Below are positions 7,151 to 15,786 of a stretch of DNA of 60,902 bases, in pieces; the stretch's first letter is position 1; each line of letters starts with the position of its first letter. Both the position numbers and the translations under genes were made by a program. The stretch is taken from positions 1 to 60,902 of the forward strand of contig VBEG01000026.1 in NCBI GenBank assembly GCA_005882115.1, in the 5' to 3' direction. The notes under the pieces are model-generated. The model saw nothing but the letters and a program-made list of their open reading frames with translations. It did not search any database and had not been told where the DNA came from. This DNA is from Chloroflexota bacterium. Its GTDB lineage: Bacteria > Chloroflexota > Dormibacteria > Dormibacterales > Dormibacteraceae.

Positions 7151-8664
7151 CAGATCTCACCTCCCATGCGAAGCCCTATCTCCGCGCGGTTGAGGTTTTT
7201 CCCAGCGAACTCCGCGACGATGGCGCCTTTGAAGATCACGAGCACCCGGTCGGAAAGGCCAAGCAGCTCATCGAGGTCCTCGCTGATGAGCAACACTGCC
7301 GCTCCGCGCTGGCGGTGTTGAACAAGCTGACCGCGCACCATTGCCGCCGACGCCACGTCGAGGCCGCGCGTAGGTTGCGCAGCGATGATCACGCCGGGCT
7401 CCTCGGCCAGCTCGCGCGCAAGCAGTACTCGCTGCAGGCCACCCCCCGACAGCTCGGCCACCATCGATCTGGGCCGGTTGGTGGGGATCTTGAACTTGTC
7501 AATCAGGCCGCGGGCCAGCGCAGCGATGCGGCCAGTCCACAGCCACAGCGGGTGGCTCATCGACCGGTTCCCATACCGCCTGAACGCCAGATTGTCGGCA
7601 ATCGACATCGTGCCCACCAAGCCCCGATTGAGCCGGTCCTCGGGAATGTATGCGAGAGCTGGTGTTGAGCAGGAGCGCCGGCCAGAGGCCGGCTTGATGA
7701 TTCCCGCAGCGACTTCGGCCAGCGCCGTCTGGCCGTTTCCACTGATGCCGGCAACCCCGACTATTTCATGTCGGCGCAGGACTAGGTCGACGCTGTCGAG
7801 CGCCTTGACGCCGCGGCCTTCGACGGTAACCGAGCTAAGCGTGAGCAGCGATTCCCCGGCCGCTCCGGACTGTGGTTCGACACTCTGATCGGCGTCGCTC
7901 GCGCCGACCATCAACATTCCCATCTGCCTGTGGTCGAGGCCGACCACGCTGCGATCCGCAACCACCCGCCCGTGGCGAAGGATCGTCACCTCGTCGGCGA
8001 CCTCGCTCACCTCACGAAGCCGATGCGTGATGAAGATGATCGACTTGCCGTCCGCGGCGAGCCGTCGCATCGACGTGAAGAGCGCCTCTGCCTGAGGCGG
8101 GCTCAGCACCGCGGTGGGCTCGTCGAGGATGAGGATGTCGAGCCCGCGATAGAGGAGCTTGAGAATTGCCAGCTGCTGGAGCTCACCGACGCTCAACGCC
8201 CAAGCAGGCGTGCGTGGTTCCAACCGAAAGCCCGCTGAGCGAGCTCGCGCCGCGACGTCTTTCTCCGCCTGACGGTTCCCCCACGCGCTGGTGCCGAGGA
8301 CGACGTTCTCGGTGACAGTGAACCGCGGAACGAGCCTGAAGTCCTGATGCACGACACCGAGGCCCGCCTGGAGCGCGGCGCGCGGCGAGCCCAGGGTCAG
8401 CGGGTGGCCTCGGACGACGACGTGGCCCGAATCGGGCAGGTACTGGCCGCACAGGATCGAGATGAGGGTGGTCTTCCCAGCCCCGTTCTCGCCGAGCAGA
8501 GCGCGTATCTCGCCGTGGTGAATGGTGAGGTCGACGTGGTCGTTCGCCAGACAGTCGCCAAACGATTTGCTGATTCCCTTGGCTTCGAGCACCGGAGGGG
8601 ATGGGCCGGGGGCGGCCTCCTCACCGGACGCCGCCCCTGCAGAGGACTTATCGGTCAGCACCAC
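7150..8664 (-). CDS. ABC transporter ATP-binding protein with two nucleotide-binding domains (sugar/nucleoside type)
   Basis: 504 aa, duplicated ABC ATPase like RbsA or YufO. Domain 1 has Walker A GENGAGKTT (~residues 58-66), signature SVGELQQ and Walker B LILDEPTAVL. Domain 2 starts near residue 260 with a degenerate P-loop (GVAGISGNGQTAL), signature LSGGGLQR and a Walker B-like VIIAAQPTRGLDVAS. The degenerate second P-loop is usual for this family. It energises import of the ligand bound by the BMP lipoprotein encoded 16 bases upstream. The N-terminal ~25 residues are Ala/Pro/Gly-rich and may be dispensable. Confidence 0.9.
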   Translation of the reverse strand: MVLTDKSSAGAASGEEAAPGPSPPVLEAKGISKSFGDCLANDHVDLTIHHGEIRALLGENGAGKTTLISILCGQYLPDSGHVVVRGHPLTLGSPRAALQAGLGVVHQDFRLVPRFTVTENVVLGTSAWGNRQAEKDVAARARSAGFRLEPRTPAWALSVGELQQLAILKLLYRGLDILILDEPTAVLSPPQAEALFTSMRRLAADGKSIIFITHRLREVSEVADEVTILRHGRVVADRSVVGLDHRQMGMLMVGASDADQSVEPQSGAAGESLLTLSSVTVEGRGVKALDSVDLVLRRHEIVGVAGISGNGQTALAEVAAGIIKPASGRRSCSTPALAYIPEDRLNRGLVGTMSIADNLAFRRYGNRSMSHPLWLWTGRIAALARGLIDKFKIPTNRPRSMVAELSGGGLQRVLLARELAEEPGVIIAAQPTRGLDVASAAMVRGQLVQHRQRGAAVLLISEDLDELLGLSDRVLVIFKGAIVAEFAGKNLNRAEIGLRMGGEI

Positions 8665-8680
8665 ATCTCGGCTCTGACAG

Positions 8681-9772
8681 CTACTGGCTTACCTTGCCGT
8701 CGACTCCTTTGACGAAGAAGTTGGTCTTTGTGTAGATATCGATGGTGGTCCATGTCGTGCCGGAGGGAATACGGAGCTTGCCGGTGTTGTCGTAGATGGG
8801 TCCAGTAAAAACCTTGATCTTCCCGCTCTTCAGGTCGGCGATCGCCTGCTGAAACTTGGCCGCGACGTCAGCCGGGACGAGCGAGTTGAGCGGCCCGACC
8901 GCGATGAGGCCTGACTCGAGGTCGCCAGAGTAGTCGTCTGCCTTCCACGTGCCATTCTGCAGCGCCGTCACCTGGTCCTGGGCGTACTTGCTCCAGTCGT
9001 AGTAGGTGCCAGTGAGGTAGGCGGCTGGCGCGATGTTGTGCGTGTCAGCCTCCGACCCGATGCTGTAGATCTTTGCCGCCGCCGATGCCAGAAGCGTTGC
9101 CGTCGAGTCCTCGTGCTGCGCCGTCACGTCGGCATTGGCCTGGATCAAAGAGTTGGCAGCCTCAGTCTCTTTCGGCGGGTCGTACCACGTGTTGGTGACG
9201 CTGATCTTCACTGTCGCTTTCGGATTCACCGACTGCACACCAAGCGCAAAGCCATTGACGCCCGCGACGACCGATGGAATCGTGTGAGCAACGACGAAAC
9301 CGATCTTGTTGGTCTTCGTCATCAGCCCGGCGGCCACTCCGGTTGCGTAGCGCGCCTCCCACAGGTTGCCGTACACGGTCGACACGTTGGGGAGGGGCGC
9401 CTGTGTGTTCGGGCCGATCCCTATGAATTTCACATCCGGATGCTTCTTCGCCTCTTGCGTGGTGAATGGCTGGTAGCCGAACGCGGTGGCGAAGATCATC
9501 TTGTTGCCCTTGCGGATCAGGTCCTCGTAGACCGGGATGACGTCGGCACTTTCGGCGATTGGGCCGACGGCGACCGTCTCGACGCCAAGCTTGGTTTCGA
9601 GGTCTTGCCGCGCCCGGTCCCACTGCAATGTCCAGCCCGACCCGTTGACGGGGTCGACCCAGATGAACGCGACCTTCAACTTCTTGCTGGGTGGGGTCGT
9701 TGAGGTGCCGCCGCAAGCAGCGACTACGAACGCAACCGTCAAGGCCAATGCGACCATCCTGGCCAGTCTCAT
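8681..9772 (-). CDS. BMP-family substrate-binding lipoprotein
   Basis: 363 aa from ATG 9772, preceded by a strong GGGAGG ribosome site; an upstream in-frame ATG at 9793 is less likely. Signal peptide MRLARMVALALTVAFVVAAC with the lipobox Cys at residue 20, so the mature protein is a membrane-anchored lipoprotein. The PBP1_BMP fold is indicated by KVAFIWVDPVNGSGW at the N-terminus, an IFATAFGY strand, and the SIGSEADTHNIAP segment near the hinge. Family members bind purine nucleosides or related ligands. It is the first gene of the five-gene operon (binding protein, ATPase, two permeases, nitrilase) and is divergent from the flavin oxidoreductase at 9891. Confidence 0.9.
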   Translation of the reverse strand: MRLARMVALALTVAFVVAACGGTSTTPPSKKLKVAFIWVDPVNGSGWTLQWDRARQDLETKLGVETVAVGPIAESADVIPVYEDLIRKGNKMIFATAFGYQPFTTQEAKKHPDVKFIGIGPNTQAPLPNVSTVYGNLWEARYATGVAAGLMTKTNKIGFVVAHTIPSVVAGVNGFALGVQSVNPKATVKISVTNTWYDPPKETEAANSLIQANADVTAQHEDSTATLLASAAAKIYSIGSEADTHNIAPAAYLTGTYYDWSKYAQDQVTALQNGTWKADDYSGDLESGLIAVGPLNSLVPADVAAKFQQAIADLKSGKIKVFTGPIYDNTGKLRIPSGTTWTTIDIYTKTNFFVKGVDGKVSQ

Positions 9773-9890
9773 GTTGCCGCCTCCCTTACACATGCTGGAC
9801 GGACGCGGGCGCCGAATGCCGTGATTCTAGGCAGGGCTCGGCGACGGTGTAAAGCGTGCGACTGTGAGTTGATTGATACGATCCGCGACC

Positions 9891-11105
9891 ATGAGCGCAG
9901 GCGTTCTATTTCAACCAGGCCGCATTGGTTCGGTCGAAATCGCGAACCGACTCGTGCGCGCGGGCACATCCGAGACTGCGGCTGGAGAAGCCGGGGAGAT
10001 CACCGAAAAACTCGTCGAAATTTACGAGGATCTCGCTCGAAACCGCGTCGGTCTGATCCTCAGCGGCCACATGTACTGCCACACGCGGGGCCAGTACGCA
10101 ACACGCCAGGTTGGCATCCATGAGGACGGCATGGTGCCTGGGCTGACGCGCCTCGCCGAGGCGGTGCACCGCCATGGCGGCAAGTTATTCGCGCAGCTGG
10201 CGCATGCCGGCAGCCAATCGCGGGTGGTGGGCAACCAGCCGCTGGCGCCCTCGCCAATCCCCAACGCGCTCACCGGTCGCGTGGTGGGGGCCGCGAGCGA
10301 GGCAGAGATTCAGGAGGCCATCGCCGCGTTTGCGGCGGGTGCTGCGCGCGCCGTCCAGGCAGGCTTCGATGGCTTGCACATACATGGCGCCAATGGATAC
10401 CTGATCAGCGAGTTCTCATCGCCGTTGACCAATCAGCGAACCGACAGGTGGGGCGGTTCGCCAGAGGCTCGCGACACCTTCTTCGTCGAGGTGCTCAAAG
10501 CAGTTCGCAAAGCGGTGCCAACGAGAATGGCCGTAACCGTAAAAGTCGGCCTGCAGGACGCGGTACCCGGCGGTATGCAGATCGCCGAGGGGGTTCGCCG
10601 ATGCGGAATCCTTGCCGGCGCCGGCGCCGACGCGATCGAGGTGTCGTGCAATGCGATGCGCCTGCCCAGCGACTCGGCGAAGGAGTACGTGGCGGTAGGC
10701 CGGCGAAGGGCGTTGGGGGATCTGCTGTTGCACCGCCTGTTATCGCCGCCGCATCCCGAGGCGTACTTTCTCGAGCCGGCCCGCCTGCTCAGAAAGCGTG
10801 TTTCCAAACCGATCATCCTGGTCGGCGGCATGCGGACGCCCACGACGATGGAGTTGATCGTCGAGCGCGGCGACGCTGACTTCGTTGCTCTCGCCAGGCC
10901 GTTCATCCGCGAGCCGGATCTCGTGGTCAAGCTTGCCGAGGGGCGGCGCGGCCCGGTTGCGTGCACCTCGTGCAACCTGTGCTTGATGCACGAGTCGCAC
11001 CACTCGTTGCGTTGCTGGCGGATCCCCAGGCGGAGGCTGATGGAGCACGCCCTTTACCGCCTCCGCGGTGGATTTCGCGAAGCGCACCGACCCCACACCG
11101 ACTAG
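9891..11105 (+). CDS. NADH:flavin oxidoreductase, old yellow enzyme / 2,4-dienoyl-CoA reductase type
   Basis: 404 aa from ATG 9891 (a TTG at 9873 is possible). The TIM-barrel OYE signature HIHGANGYLISEFSSPLTNQRTDRWGG is complete, including the FMN-site His/Asn region and the N-R-D-WGG loop. Near the C-terminus CTSCNLCLMHESHHSLRCW gives C-x2-C-x3-C-x11-C, the 4Fe-4S ligand set of the 2,4-dienoyl-CoA/trimethylamine dehydrogenase branch. The C-terminal NAD(P)-binding domain of full-length members (about 650 aa) is absent. It probably reduces an activated C=C bond in the cytosol. A TACGAT -10 box at 9877-9882 is close enough to the ATG for a leaderless transcript. Confidence 0.85.
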   Translation: MSAGVLFQPGRIGSVEIANRLVRAGTSETAAGEAGEITEKLVEIYEDLARNRVGLILSGHMYCHTRGQYATRQVGIHEDGMVPGLTRLAEAVHRHGGKLFAQLAHAGSQSRVVGNQPLAPSPIPNALTGRVVGAASEAEIQEAIAAFAAGAARAVQAGFDGLHIHGANGYLISEFSSPLTNQRTDRWGGSPEARDTFFVEVLKAVRKAVPTRMAVTVKVGLQDAVPGGMQIAEGVRRCGILAGAGADAIEVSCNAMRLPSDSAKEYVAVGRRRALGDLLLHRLLSPPHPEAYFLEPARLLRKRVSKPIILVGGMRTPTTMELIVERGDADFVALARPFIREPDLVVKLAEGRRGPVACTSCNLCLMHESHHSLRCWRIPRRRLMEHALYRLRGGFREAHRPHTD

Positions 11106-11158
11106 CGCCTAATGAATTGTGGTTCCATTGCTTGGATGCCCGTTCTGGGAGCAAAGCG

Positions 11159-12097
11159 GTGAAGATCGATTTCAAAGGGCTGTTCCCGGCCACGGTGCTG
11201 CCGATGACCGAGGACGCGCAGATCGACGAGCCTGCCCTACGCGCATACATGAGGCACGTCGCCGATACCACGATCCACGGTGTGGCCATCAATGTCGACA
11301 CCGGAGAGACAGCACATCTCTCGCACGAGGAACGCGTGCGCGTGCTCCAGATCGTGGTCGATGAGATCGGGGATCGTCTGCCGGTGATCGCCGGCCTCCC
11401 GGCCCAGTACACCGACCAAGCGGTTGCCTACGGTCGCGACTACAAAGCCGCCGGCGCTTCCGCTTTCCTCGTCTTCCCACTTGCTGCATATCAAGGGGCT
11501 CCGCTCGACGCGGAGATGGTCGTTCGGTACCACAGCGCGGTGGGCGACACGGTCGGCCTGCCGCTTGTCCTCTTCAACCTGTTGCCTGCATTGGGCGGCG
11601 TACTCCTGCCGGCGGAAATCATCGGACGCCTCTGCAACCTCGCACCCGTGGTCGCGATCAAAGACGCTTCCTTCGAGGAAAAGATCTTTGTCGAGCTGGT
11701 CGCGGCAGTCCGGCAGCAGCCGAGATCGATTGCGGTTCTGACCGGCGATGATCCATTCATCTACGAGTCATTCGAGCTCGGGGCCGACGGCGCCCTCCTC
11801 GGATTCGGCGCCGTGCCCACCCGCCAGCTGGCCGAGATGGTCGAACTGGCCGTGTCGGGCCGCCTGGCTGAGGCCAAGACGATCATGGATCGCCTCCTGC
11901 CGCTCGAGCGGGCGATGTTCGCCGCGCCCGTGCGCAACTACCGAGCGCGAGCGAAGGAAGCGCTGGTCATGCAGGGGATCCTTCCGCGGGCCACGGTGCG
12001 CGAGCCGTTGCTGCCGGCGTCGAAGGACGAGGTCGATGCGATGCGCAAGGCCATGGTCCGGGCCGGCGAGCTGGCGCCGAGCCTCGCGGTCGGCTGA
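11159..12097 (+). CDS. Dihydrodipicolinate synthase / N-acetylneuraminate lyase family aldolase
   Basis: 312 aa from GTG 11159, preceded by GGGAG at the right distance; the longer upstream open frame has no ribosome site. A (beta/alpha)8 barrel of the DapA family. The Schiff-base Lys is K168 in VVAIKDAS; the T-G-E segment (VDTGETAHLS, ~47-56) matches TTGES. The catalytic Tyr segment reads FPLAAYQGAP rather than PYYxxP, so the substrate is probably not that of DapA. Such enzymes cleave or form 2-oxoacid C-C bonds. It follows the OYE-type reductase on the same strand (53-base gap) and ends 12 bases from the convergent LLM gene. Confidence 0.85.
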   Translation: MKIDFKGLFPATVLPMTEDAQIDEPALRAYMRHVADTTIHGVAINVDTGETAHLSHEERVRVLQIVVDEIGDRLPVIAGLPAQYTDQAVAYGRDYKAAGASAFLVFPLAAYQGAPLDAEMVVRYHSAVGDTVGLPLVLFNLLPALGGVLLPAEIIGRLCNLAPVVAIKDASFEEKIFVELVAAVRQQPRSIAVLTGDDPFIYESFELGADGALLGFGAVPTRQLAEMVELAVSGRLAEAKTIMDRLLPLERAMFAAPVRNYRARAKEALVMQGILPRATVREPLLPASKDEVDAMRKAMVRAGELAPSLAVG

Positions 12098-12109
12098 GAA
12101 TCCGGCCGC

Positions 12110-13123
12110 CTAGGCGGCAAGCGCCGCCGCGACCTTGGTGAACAGCAGCTCGACCATGTCCCGCACGTTTCCACCCGCGGGTGCGAACGGCAGGATCGCC
12201 ACCTCATCGATGCCTCGGTCCTGCAACCGGCGGAGCTTGGCCACGCATTCGCTGGGGTCGCCGGCCACGGTCAGGTCATCGATCAGCTCTTGCGACAAGG
12301 TGGCGACCACCCAGTCCACCTCGTTCGCATCCCACGTATGCCGGCTCTTCTCGACGAAGTCGAGGACGTCCGCCGGGATCATGTAACCGATCTCGGTCAG
12401 CATCTTGTGGCTGCTCCGCAGGGCGAGAGCGAGCCCGCGCGCCGCTCCGCGTTGAGCCGCCGTCGAGTCGGGGCTCACCGAAAGGTAGATCCAGCAGGCC
12501 TTGCGCAACGGAGGCAATTCCGGATCACGCTCCGGCTCGGCTTCATCAATGGTCCTGAGGGCGTAGTCGAGACCCAATCCTTGAACAAAGCTGCCGATCA
12601 GGACGGCATCGGCCAGTCGCGCGGCGACGGCCAGCATCTTCGGACCGCGAGCCGCGACATAGATCGGAATCGGATCTGATTTGAAGTCGAGGCAATCGTC
12701 GAGAAACTGGATCTGCCGCCCGCGATACGAGAAAGTCTTTGGCTCACTCCAGAGCATCCTGCTGAGCTCGATGCATTCCGTGACAGCCTGGGCGGGCAAT
12801 CGCGGCGTCAGCCCCAGCGCGGGAAAGCCCGTGGACCCGGCGCCGAGCCCAAGCAGCGCGCGTCCACCGCTGAGCTCTTGAAGGGTTGCCGCAGCGGCTG
12901 CCGTCAGCGCCGGGTGCCTGATATACGGATCGGTGATGCAGATCCCGATCGAAACCCGTGAAGTAACTGCGGCGATGGCTCCGAGCTGCACCCACGGGTC
13001 CCGCAGGAAGTGCTCGTCAGCGACCCAGAGCCGGCTCAGGTGCTCGTGTCGTTCGAGCTCCCGCGCCCATTGGACCACTCCTCTCGAATCCTGGTCGCCG
13101 AGGAATGCCAGCCCAAACCGCAT
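12110..13123 (-). CDS. LLM-class (luciferase-like) flavin-dependent oxidoreductase
   Basis: 337 aa from the ATG at 13123 (MRFGLAFLGDQ), which leaves a 10-base gap after the cyclase gene; the longer frame to 13180 would overlap that gene. Bacterial-luciferase TIM barrel: first strand MRFGLAFLG, RLWVADEHF after it, the typical RVSIGICITDPYIRHPA segment, SGGRALLGLGAGS, and PIYVAARGPKMLAVAARLADAVLIG. Family members use F420 or FMN as hydride carrier or monooxygenase; the sequence does not settle which. It is the third gene of the RidA-cyclase-LLM operon. The combination with RidA recalls the Rut pyrimidine pathway, where a LLM enzyme opens the ring, but similarity is at family level only. Confidence 0.85.
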   Translation of the reverse strand: MRFGLAFLGDQDSRGVVQWARELERHEHLSRLWVADEHFLRDPWVQLGAIAAVTSRVSIGICITDPYIRHPALTAAAAATLQELSGGRALLGLGAGSTGFPALGLTPRLPAQAVTECIELSRMLWSEPKTFSYRGRQIQFLDDCLDFKSDPIPIYVAARGPKMLAVAARLADAVLIGSFVQGLGLDYALRTIDEAEPERDPELPPLRKACWIYLSVSPDSTAAQRGAARGLALALRSSHKMLTEIGYMIPADVLDFVEKSRHTWDANEVDWVVATLSQELIDDLTVAGDPSECVAKLRRLQDRGIDEVAILPFAPAGGNVRDMVELLFTKVAAALAA

Positions 13124-13133
13124 CAGGACACGC

Positions 13134-13886
13134 TTACTCTTCGACGAAGGCGACGATGCGGCACGGCGAGGCCTCGCCACCCTCGATCGGAATCGGGAAG
13201 GCGCCGATCATGCACCGCTTGTTCAGCACCTGCTCGACATCCCCGCCCAGGTTCTCCACGTGTGTGATGCCTTGACGGAAGGGGACTCGATGCATCACGA
13301 ACAGGTCCTCCTCGGGCCAGATGTCGTTCACTTTCTTGCCCATCCGCTTCTCGTACTCGCGTGTTGCGTCCGGCCTTTTGGTGCGAATCGTCGTGTTCAT
13401 CGGGTGGTCACCCGAGCCGGTGTCGACCGCGGTCCAAGCCAGCTCCATCTTCACGATCCATTCCGCGAGCGAGCGATCCCCACCAGGGTGGCGCAGGAAG
13501 TAGCGCTCCTCGTCCTCTTCCGGCCGTCCGTTGAAGAAGCGATGCCAGCCCGTGTGGAAGACGACGATGTCCCCTTTCATGACTTCCATACGGTCGGTGA
13601 CCTGCTTGGGCGTGATGACTGACCAGTCCTCCATCTCGTCGGAGAGGTCGACTATCACTCCCTCCCGGCACAGTGTGGTCAGTGGCACGGAGGCAATGTC
13701 CTTGCCTCCGGACACGATGTGCATCTGGCCGTCGAAGTGCGTCCCGGCATGCAGCGGCGTCTCCAGGTACTGCGAAACGATCCCGTTGGTCGCGTGTCGT
13801 TGGAAGTAGCTCAATTTGGGGGAGGGGTAGCCCACCCAACCTGGAGTGTGGATCGAGAACGTGTGCGTGAGGTCGACCAGCTTCAT
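13134..13886 (-). CDS. Cyclase-family metal hydrolase (kynurenine formamidase / isatin hydrolase type)
   Basis: 250 aa; its ATG immediately follows the RidA stop codon. The metal-binding signature HxGTHxDxxxH is exact: HAGTHFDGQMH, residues 46-56, with H46, H50, D52 and H56. Further family landmarks are GVIVDLSD (~77) and DIVVFHTGWHRFF (~105-117). These enzymes hydrolyse N-formyl or cyclic amides with Mn or Zn, for example N-formylkynurenine and isatin. Context with RidA and an LLM flavoenzyme points to ring or amide hydrolysis of a nitrogen compound. Confidence 0.85.
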   Translation of the reverse strand: MKLVDLTHTFSIHTPGWVGYPSPKLSYFQRHATNGIVSQYLETPLHAGTHFDGQMHIVSGGKDIASVPLTTLCREGVIVDLSDEMEDWSVITPKQVTDRMEVMKGDIVVFHTGWHRFFNGRPEEDEERYFLRHPGGDRSLAEWIVKMELAWTAVDTGSGDHPMNTTIRTKRPDATREYEKRMGKKVNDIWPEEDLFVMHRVPFRQGITHVENLGGDVEQVLNKRCMIGAFPIPIEGGEASPCRIVAFVEE

Positions 13887-14288
13887 TTAGCGGCTCTCCG
13901 GCCGACGCGCGATAGCGTCGATCTCGACTAGCGCGTCTGGCAGCGCCAACGCTGAGACCTCCACGAGCGTGCTCGTCGGCCGGCTCTCGCCAAAGAATTG
14001 GCGCCGCACGGTGTTGACCGCGGCGCGGTCTTCGATGCGGCGTAGGTACACGGTGACTTTGACCACGTCTTCGAAACCCGCGCCGGCCTTCGCGAGCACA
14101 GCCGCGATGTTCTCATGCACACGCTCGGCCTGCGCGACCACGTCATCGCCGCCGATCAGGGCGCCAGAGGCGTCGAGGGCGAGCATTCCTGAGATCCAGA
14201 TCCACCCGTCGGCGACGACGCCGTCCGTGTACTGGCTCATGGGCTCAGGGAGCTGTTCGGGAACTCGCAGCCGTTGCAGCGGGGTCAT
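13887..14288 (-). CDS. RidA-family (YjgF/YER057c/UK114) imine/enamine deaminase
   Basis: 133 aa, typical length. The conserved C-terminal signature SRPTSTLVEVSALALPDALVEIDAIA carries the Arg that holds substrate carboxylates and the E of VEID. The usual QAERVHENIAAVLAKAGAGFEDVVKVTVYL helix-strand segment precedes it. RidA proteins trimerise in the cytosol and hydrolyse reactive enamines/imines; RutC and similar paralogues serve dedicated catabolic pathways. It is the first gene of the minus-strand operon with the cyclase and LLM genes, transcribed from the divergent promoter at 14329-14378. A good GGAGGG site precedes the ATG. Confidence 0.9.
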   Translation of the reverse strand: MTPLQRLRVPEQLPEPMSQYTDGVVADGWIWISGMLALDASGALIGGDDVVAQAERVHENIAAVLAKAGAGFEDVVKVTVYLRRIEDRAAVNTVRRQFFGESRPTSTLVEVSALALPDALVEIDAIARRPESR

Positions 14289-14328
14289 GGATTGCCCTCC
14301 GTTCTGTAGGCGCGCGGATCAAGGTTTC

Positions 14329-14378
14329 TTGACACGCCTTCTGGGCGACTATATAGTCCGACCGAGTAATTGTCGGAC
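14329..14378. promoter_or_regulatory. Divergent promoter with shared palindromic -10 region and operator-like inverted repeat
   Basis: Rightward: TTGACA (14329-14334), 17-base spacer, TATAGT (14352-14357), for the binding-protein gene at 14410. Leftward: TATAGT on the minus strand (14353-14348), 17 bases, then CCGACA (14376-14371) for the RidA gene. The two -10 boxes overlap inside the perfect palindrome GACTATATAGTC (14347-14358). An inverted repeat GTCCGAC / GTCGGAC with a 9-base spacer (14356-14378) overlaps the rightward start region and the leftward -35, so one repressor could control both operons. All positions are read directly; promoter activity is inferred. Confidence 0.7.
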
Positions 14379-14409
14379 AAATTACCGAATTCTGGGGCGA
14401 GGGAAGCAG

Positions 14410-15711
14410 ATGAGTGATCGATTAACCACGTCCAAGGTGGGTCTCTCGTTGGCCATCGCGGCGGTGCTGGTGTTGGCCGCATGCGGGTCGAGCACCCAGG
14501 GCGCCAAGCCCAAGACCTACACCGGCACGCTGACCTTCGCCAGCTTCAACCCGTTCACGGGTCCGGATGCCAGCTTTGGCCCTGAAATGGCCGCAGGCTG
14601 CATACCGGCCGCGAACACGATCAACCAGGCAGGCGGCGTGCTCGGGCACCAGGTGCAGTGCATCGCCGTCGACACGCGCGGCGACCCTGCCGACGCCGTC
14701 CCCGCCGCCCAGAAGATGATCGCTTCCACGGAAAACCTGGTTGGCATGAACGGGCCGAGCTCCGACGAAGCCCTGGCGACGGTTCCCATCATCGACCGGG
14801 CGCATTTGCCGATGTTTGCGGACTCCGGGCAGGCCGCATTCGACAAGAGCACTTACAAATACTTCTACCGTCTGACCCCGCCCGACGACGCGGCCGGCGT
14901 CGCGATGGCGATCTATGCCTACAACAAGGGCTATCGCAGGGGCGCCGCGGTGTTCGGCAACGACCTCAGCTCGCAGGGGAACGTCCCCAACCTCTTGACC
15001 GCATTCGCCAAGCTCGGCGGCCAGATCGTCATCAATCAAACCCTTACGCTCGACCAGAGCTCATACCGCACCGAGGTCACCGCGCTGGTGGCGGCCAGTC
15101 CCGATGTGATCTTCACCGAAGCCGACCCCCAGACCGATGCGGCCTATCTGAGCCAGCTGCAGCAGCTGCACGGCCTGATTCCTGTCATCGGCACCCAGCC
15201 GACCGTTCAACCGCCCTGGATCAAAGCCGTCGGTGGGGCCGTCGGCAGGGACGCCCTTTCGAAGAACTTCGCGGCCGCCCAACCGTTCTCGACGTCCCAG
15301 GGACCGGCATGGGATGTCTACAACAAGGCGCTTCTGGCCGCTGGCTCCGAGGTGCCTCAACCCGACCAGTGGAGCCAAGACCCGTACACCGAGACCGACT
15401 ACGACGCAATCATCATCATGGCGCTGGCCATGCTCGAGGCGAAGACGCCCGATCCCAGCTTCTACAACGCGTTGATCCCGGCTGTGGTCGGCAACGCGAC
15501 TGGCGCAACCGAGGTGCATTCGTTCAAGGAAGGGATGGATGCGATAGCGGCCGGCAAGAAGATCAACTATGTGGGCGCCGGCGGCCCGATCGCATTCGAT
15601 GAATACCAGAACTCCACGGGCGCTTTCGAGCTGATCGGGTACTCGACCAACGGCTCCAACCCTCAGCTTGCCGTCGTCAGCGCCGAAGACATCGCGAAGC
15701 TGCGCAGATGA
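14410..15711 (+). CDS. Branched-chain-type ABC transporter substrate-binding lipoprotein
   Basis: 433 aa from ATG 14410, with GAGGGAAG just upstream. Lipoprotein signal peptide with Cys25 in VLVLAACGSS. It is a type I periplasmic-binding-protein (LivJ/AmiC/UrtA-like): GTLTFASFNPFTGPDASFGPEMAAG, then NQAGGVLGHQVQCIAVDTRGDPADAV. Family members bind Leu/Ile/Val, urea, amides or aromatic acids, so the ligand is open. The first gene of an eight-gene operon with two permeases, two ATPases, two DUF1989 proteins and an SDR. The DUF1989 genes make a ureido- or guanidino-type ligand plausible. Confidence 0.9.
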   Translation: MSDRLTTSKVGLSLAIAAVLVLAACGSSTQGAKPKTYTGTLTFASFNPFTGPDASFGPEMAAGCIPAANTINQAGGVLGHQVQCIAVDTRGDPADAVPAAQKMIASTENLVGMNGPSSDEALATVPIIDRAHLPMFADSGQAAFDKSTYKYFYRLTPPDDAAGVAMAIYAYNKGYRRGAAVFGNDLSSQGNVPNLLTAFAKLGGQIVINQTLTLDQSSYRTEVTALVAASPDVIFTEADPQTDAAYLSQLQQLHGLIPVIGTQPTVQPPWIKAVGGAVGRDALSKNFAAAQPFSTSQGPAWDVYNKALLAAGSEVPQPDQWSQDPYTETDYDAIIIMALAMLEAKTPDPSFYNALIPAVVGNATGATEVHSFKEGMDAIAAGKKINYVGAGGPIAFDEYQNSTGAFELIGYSTNGSNPQLAVVSAEDIAKLRR

Positions 15712-15786
15712 CGGCGAGCGGACCAATCACAAGCTGACCACCGAGCAAGCAGCCGCGCGGTCAATTCGCGTTTCCCAAGTGTTGAC

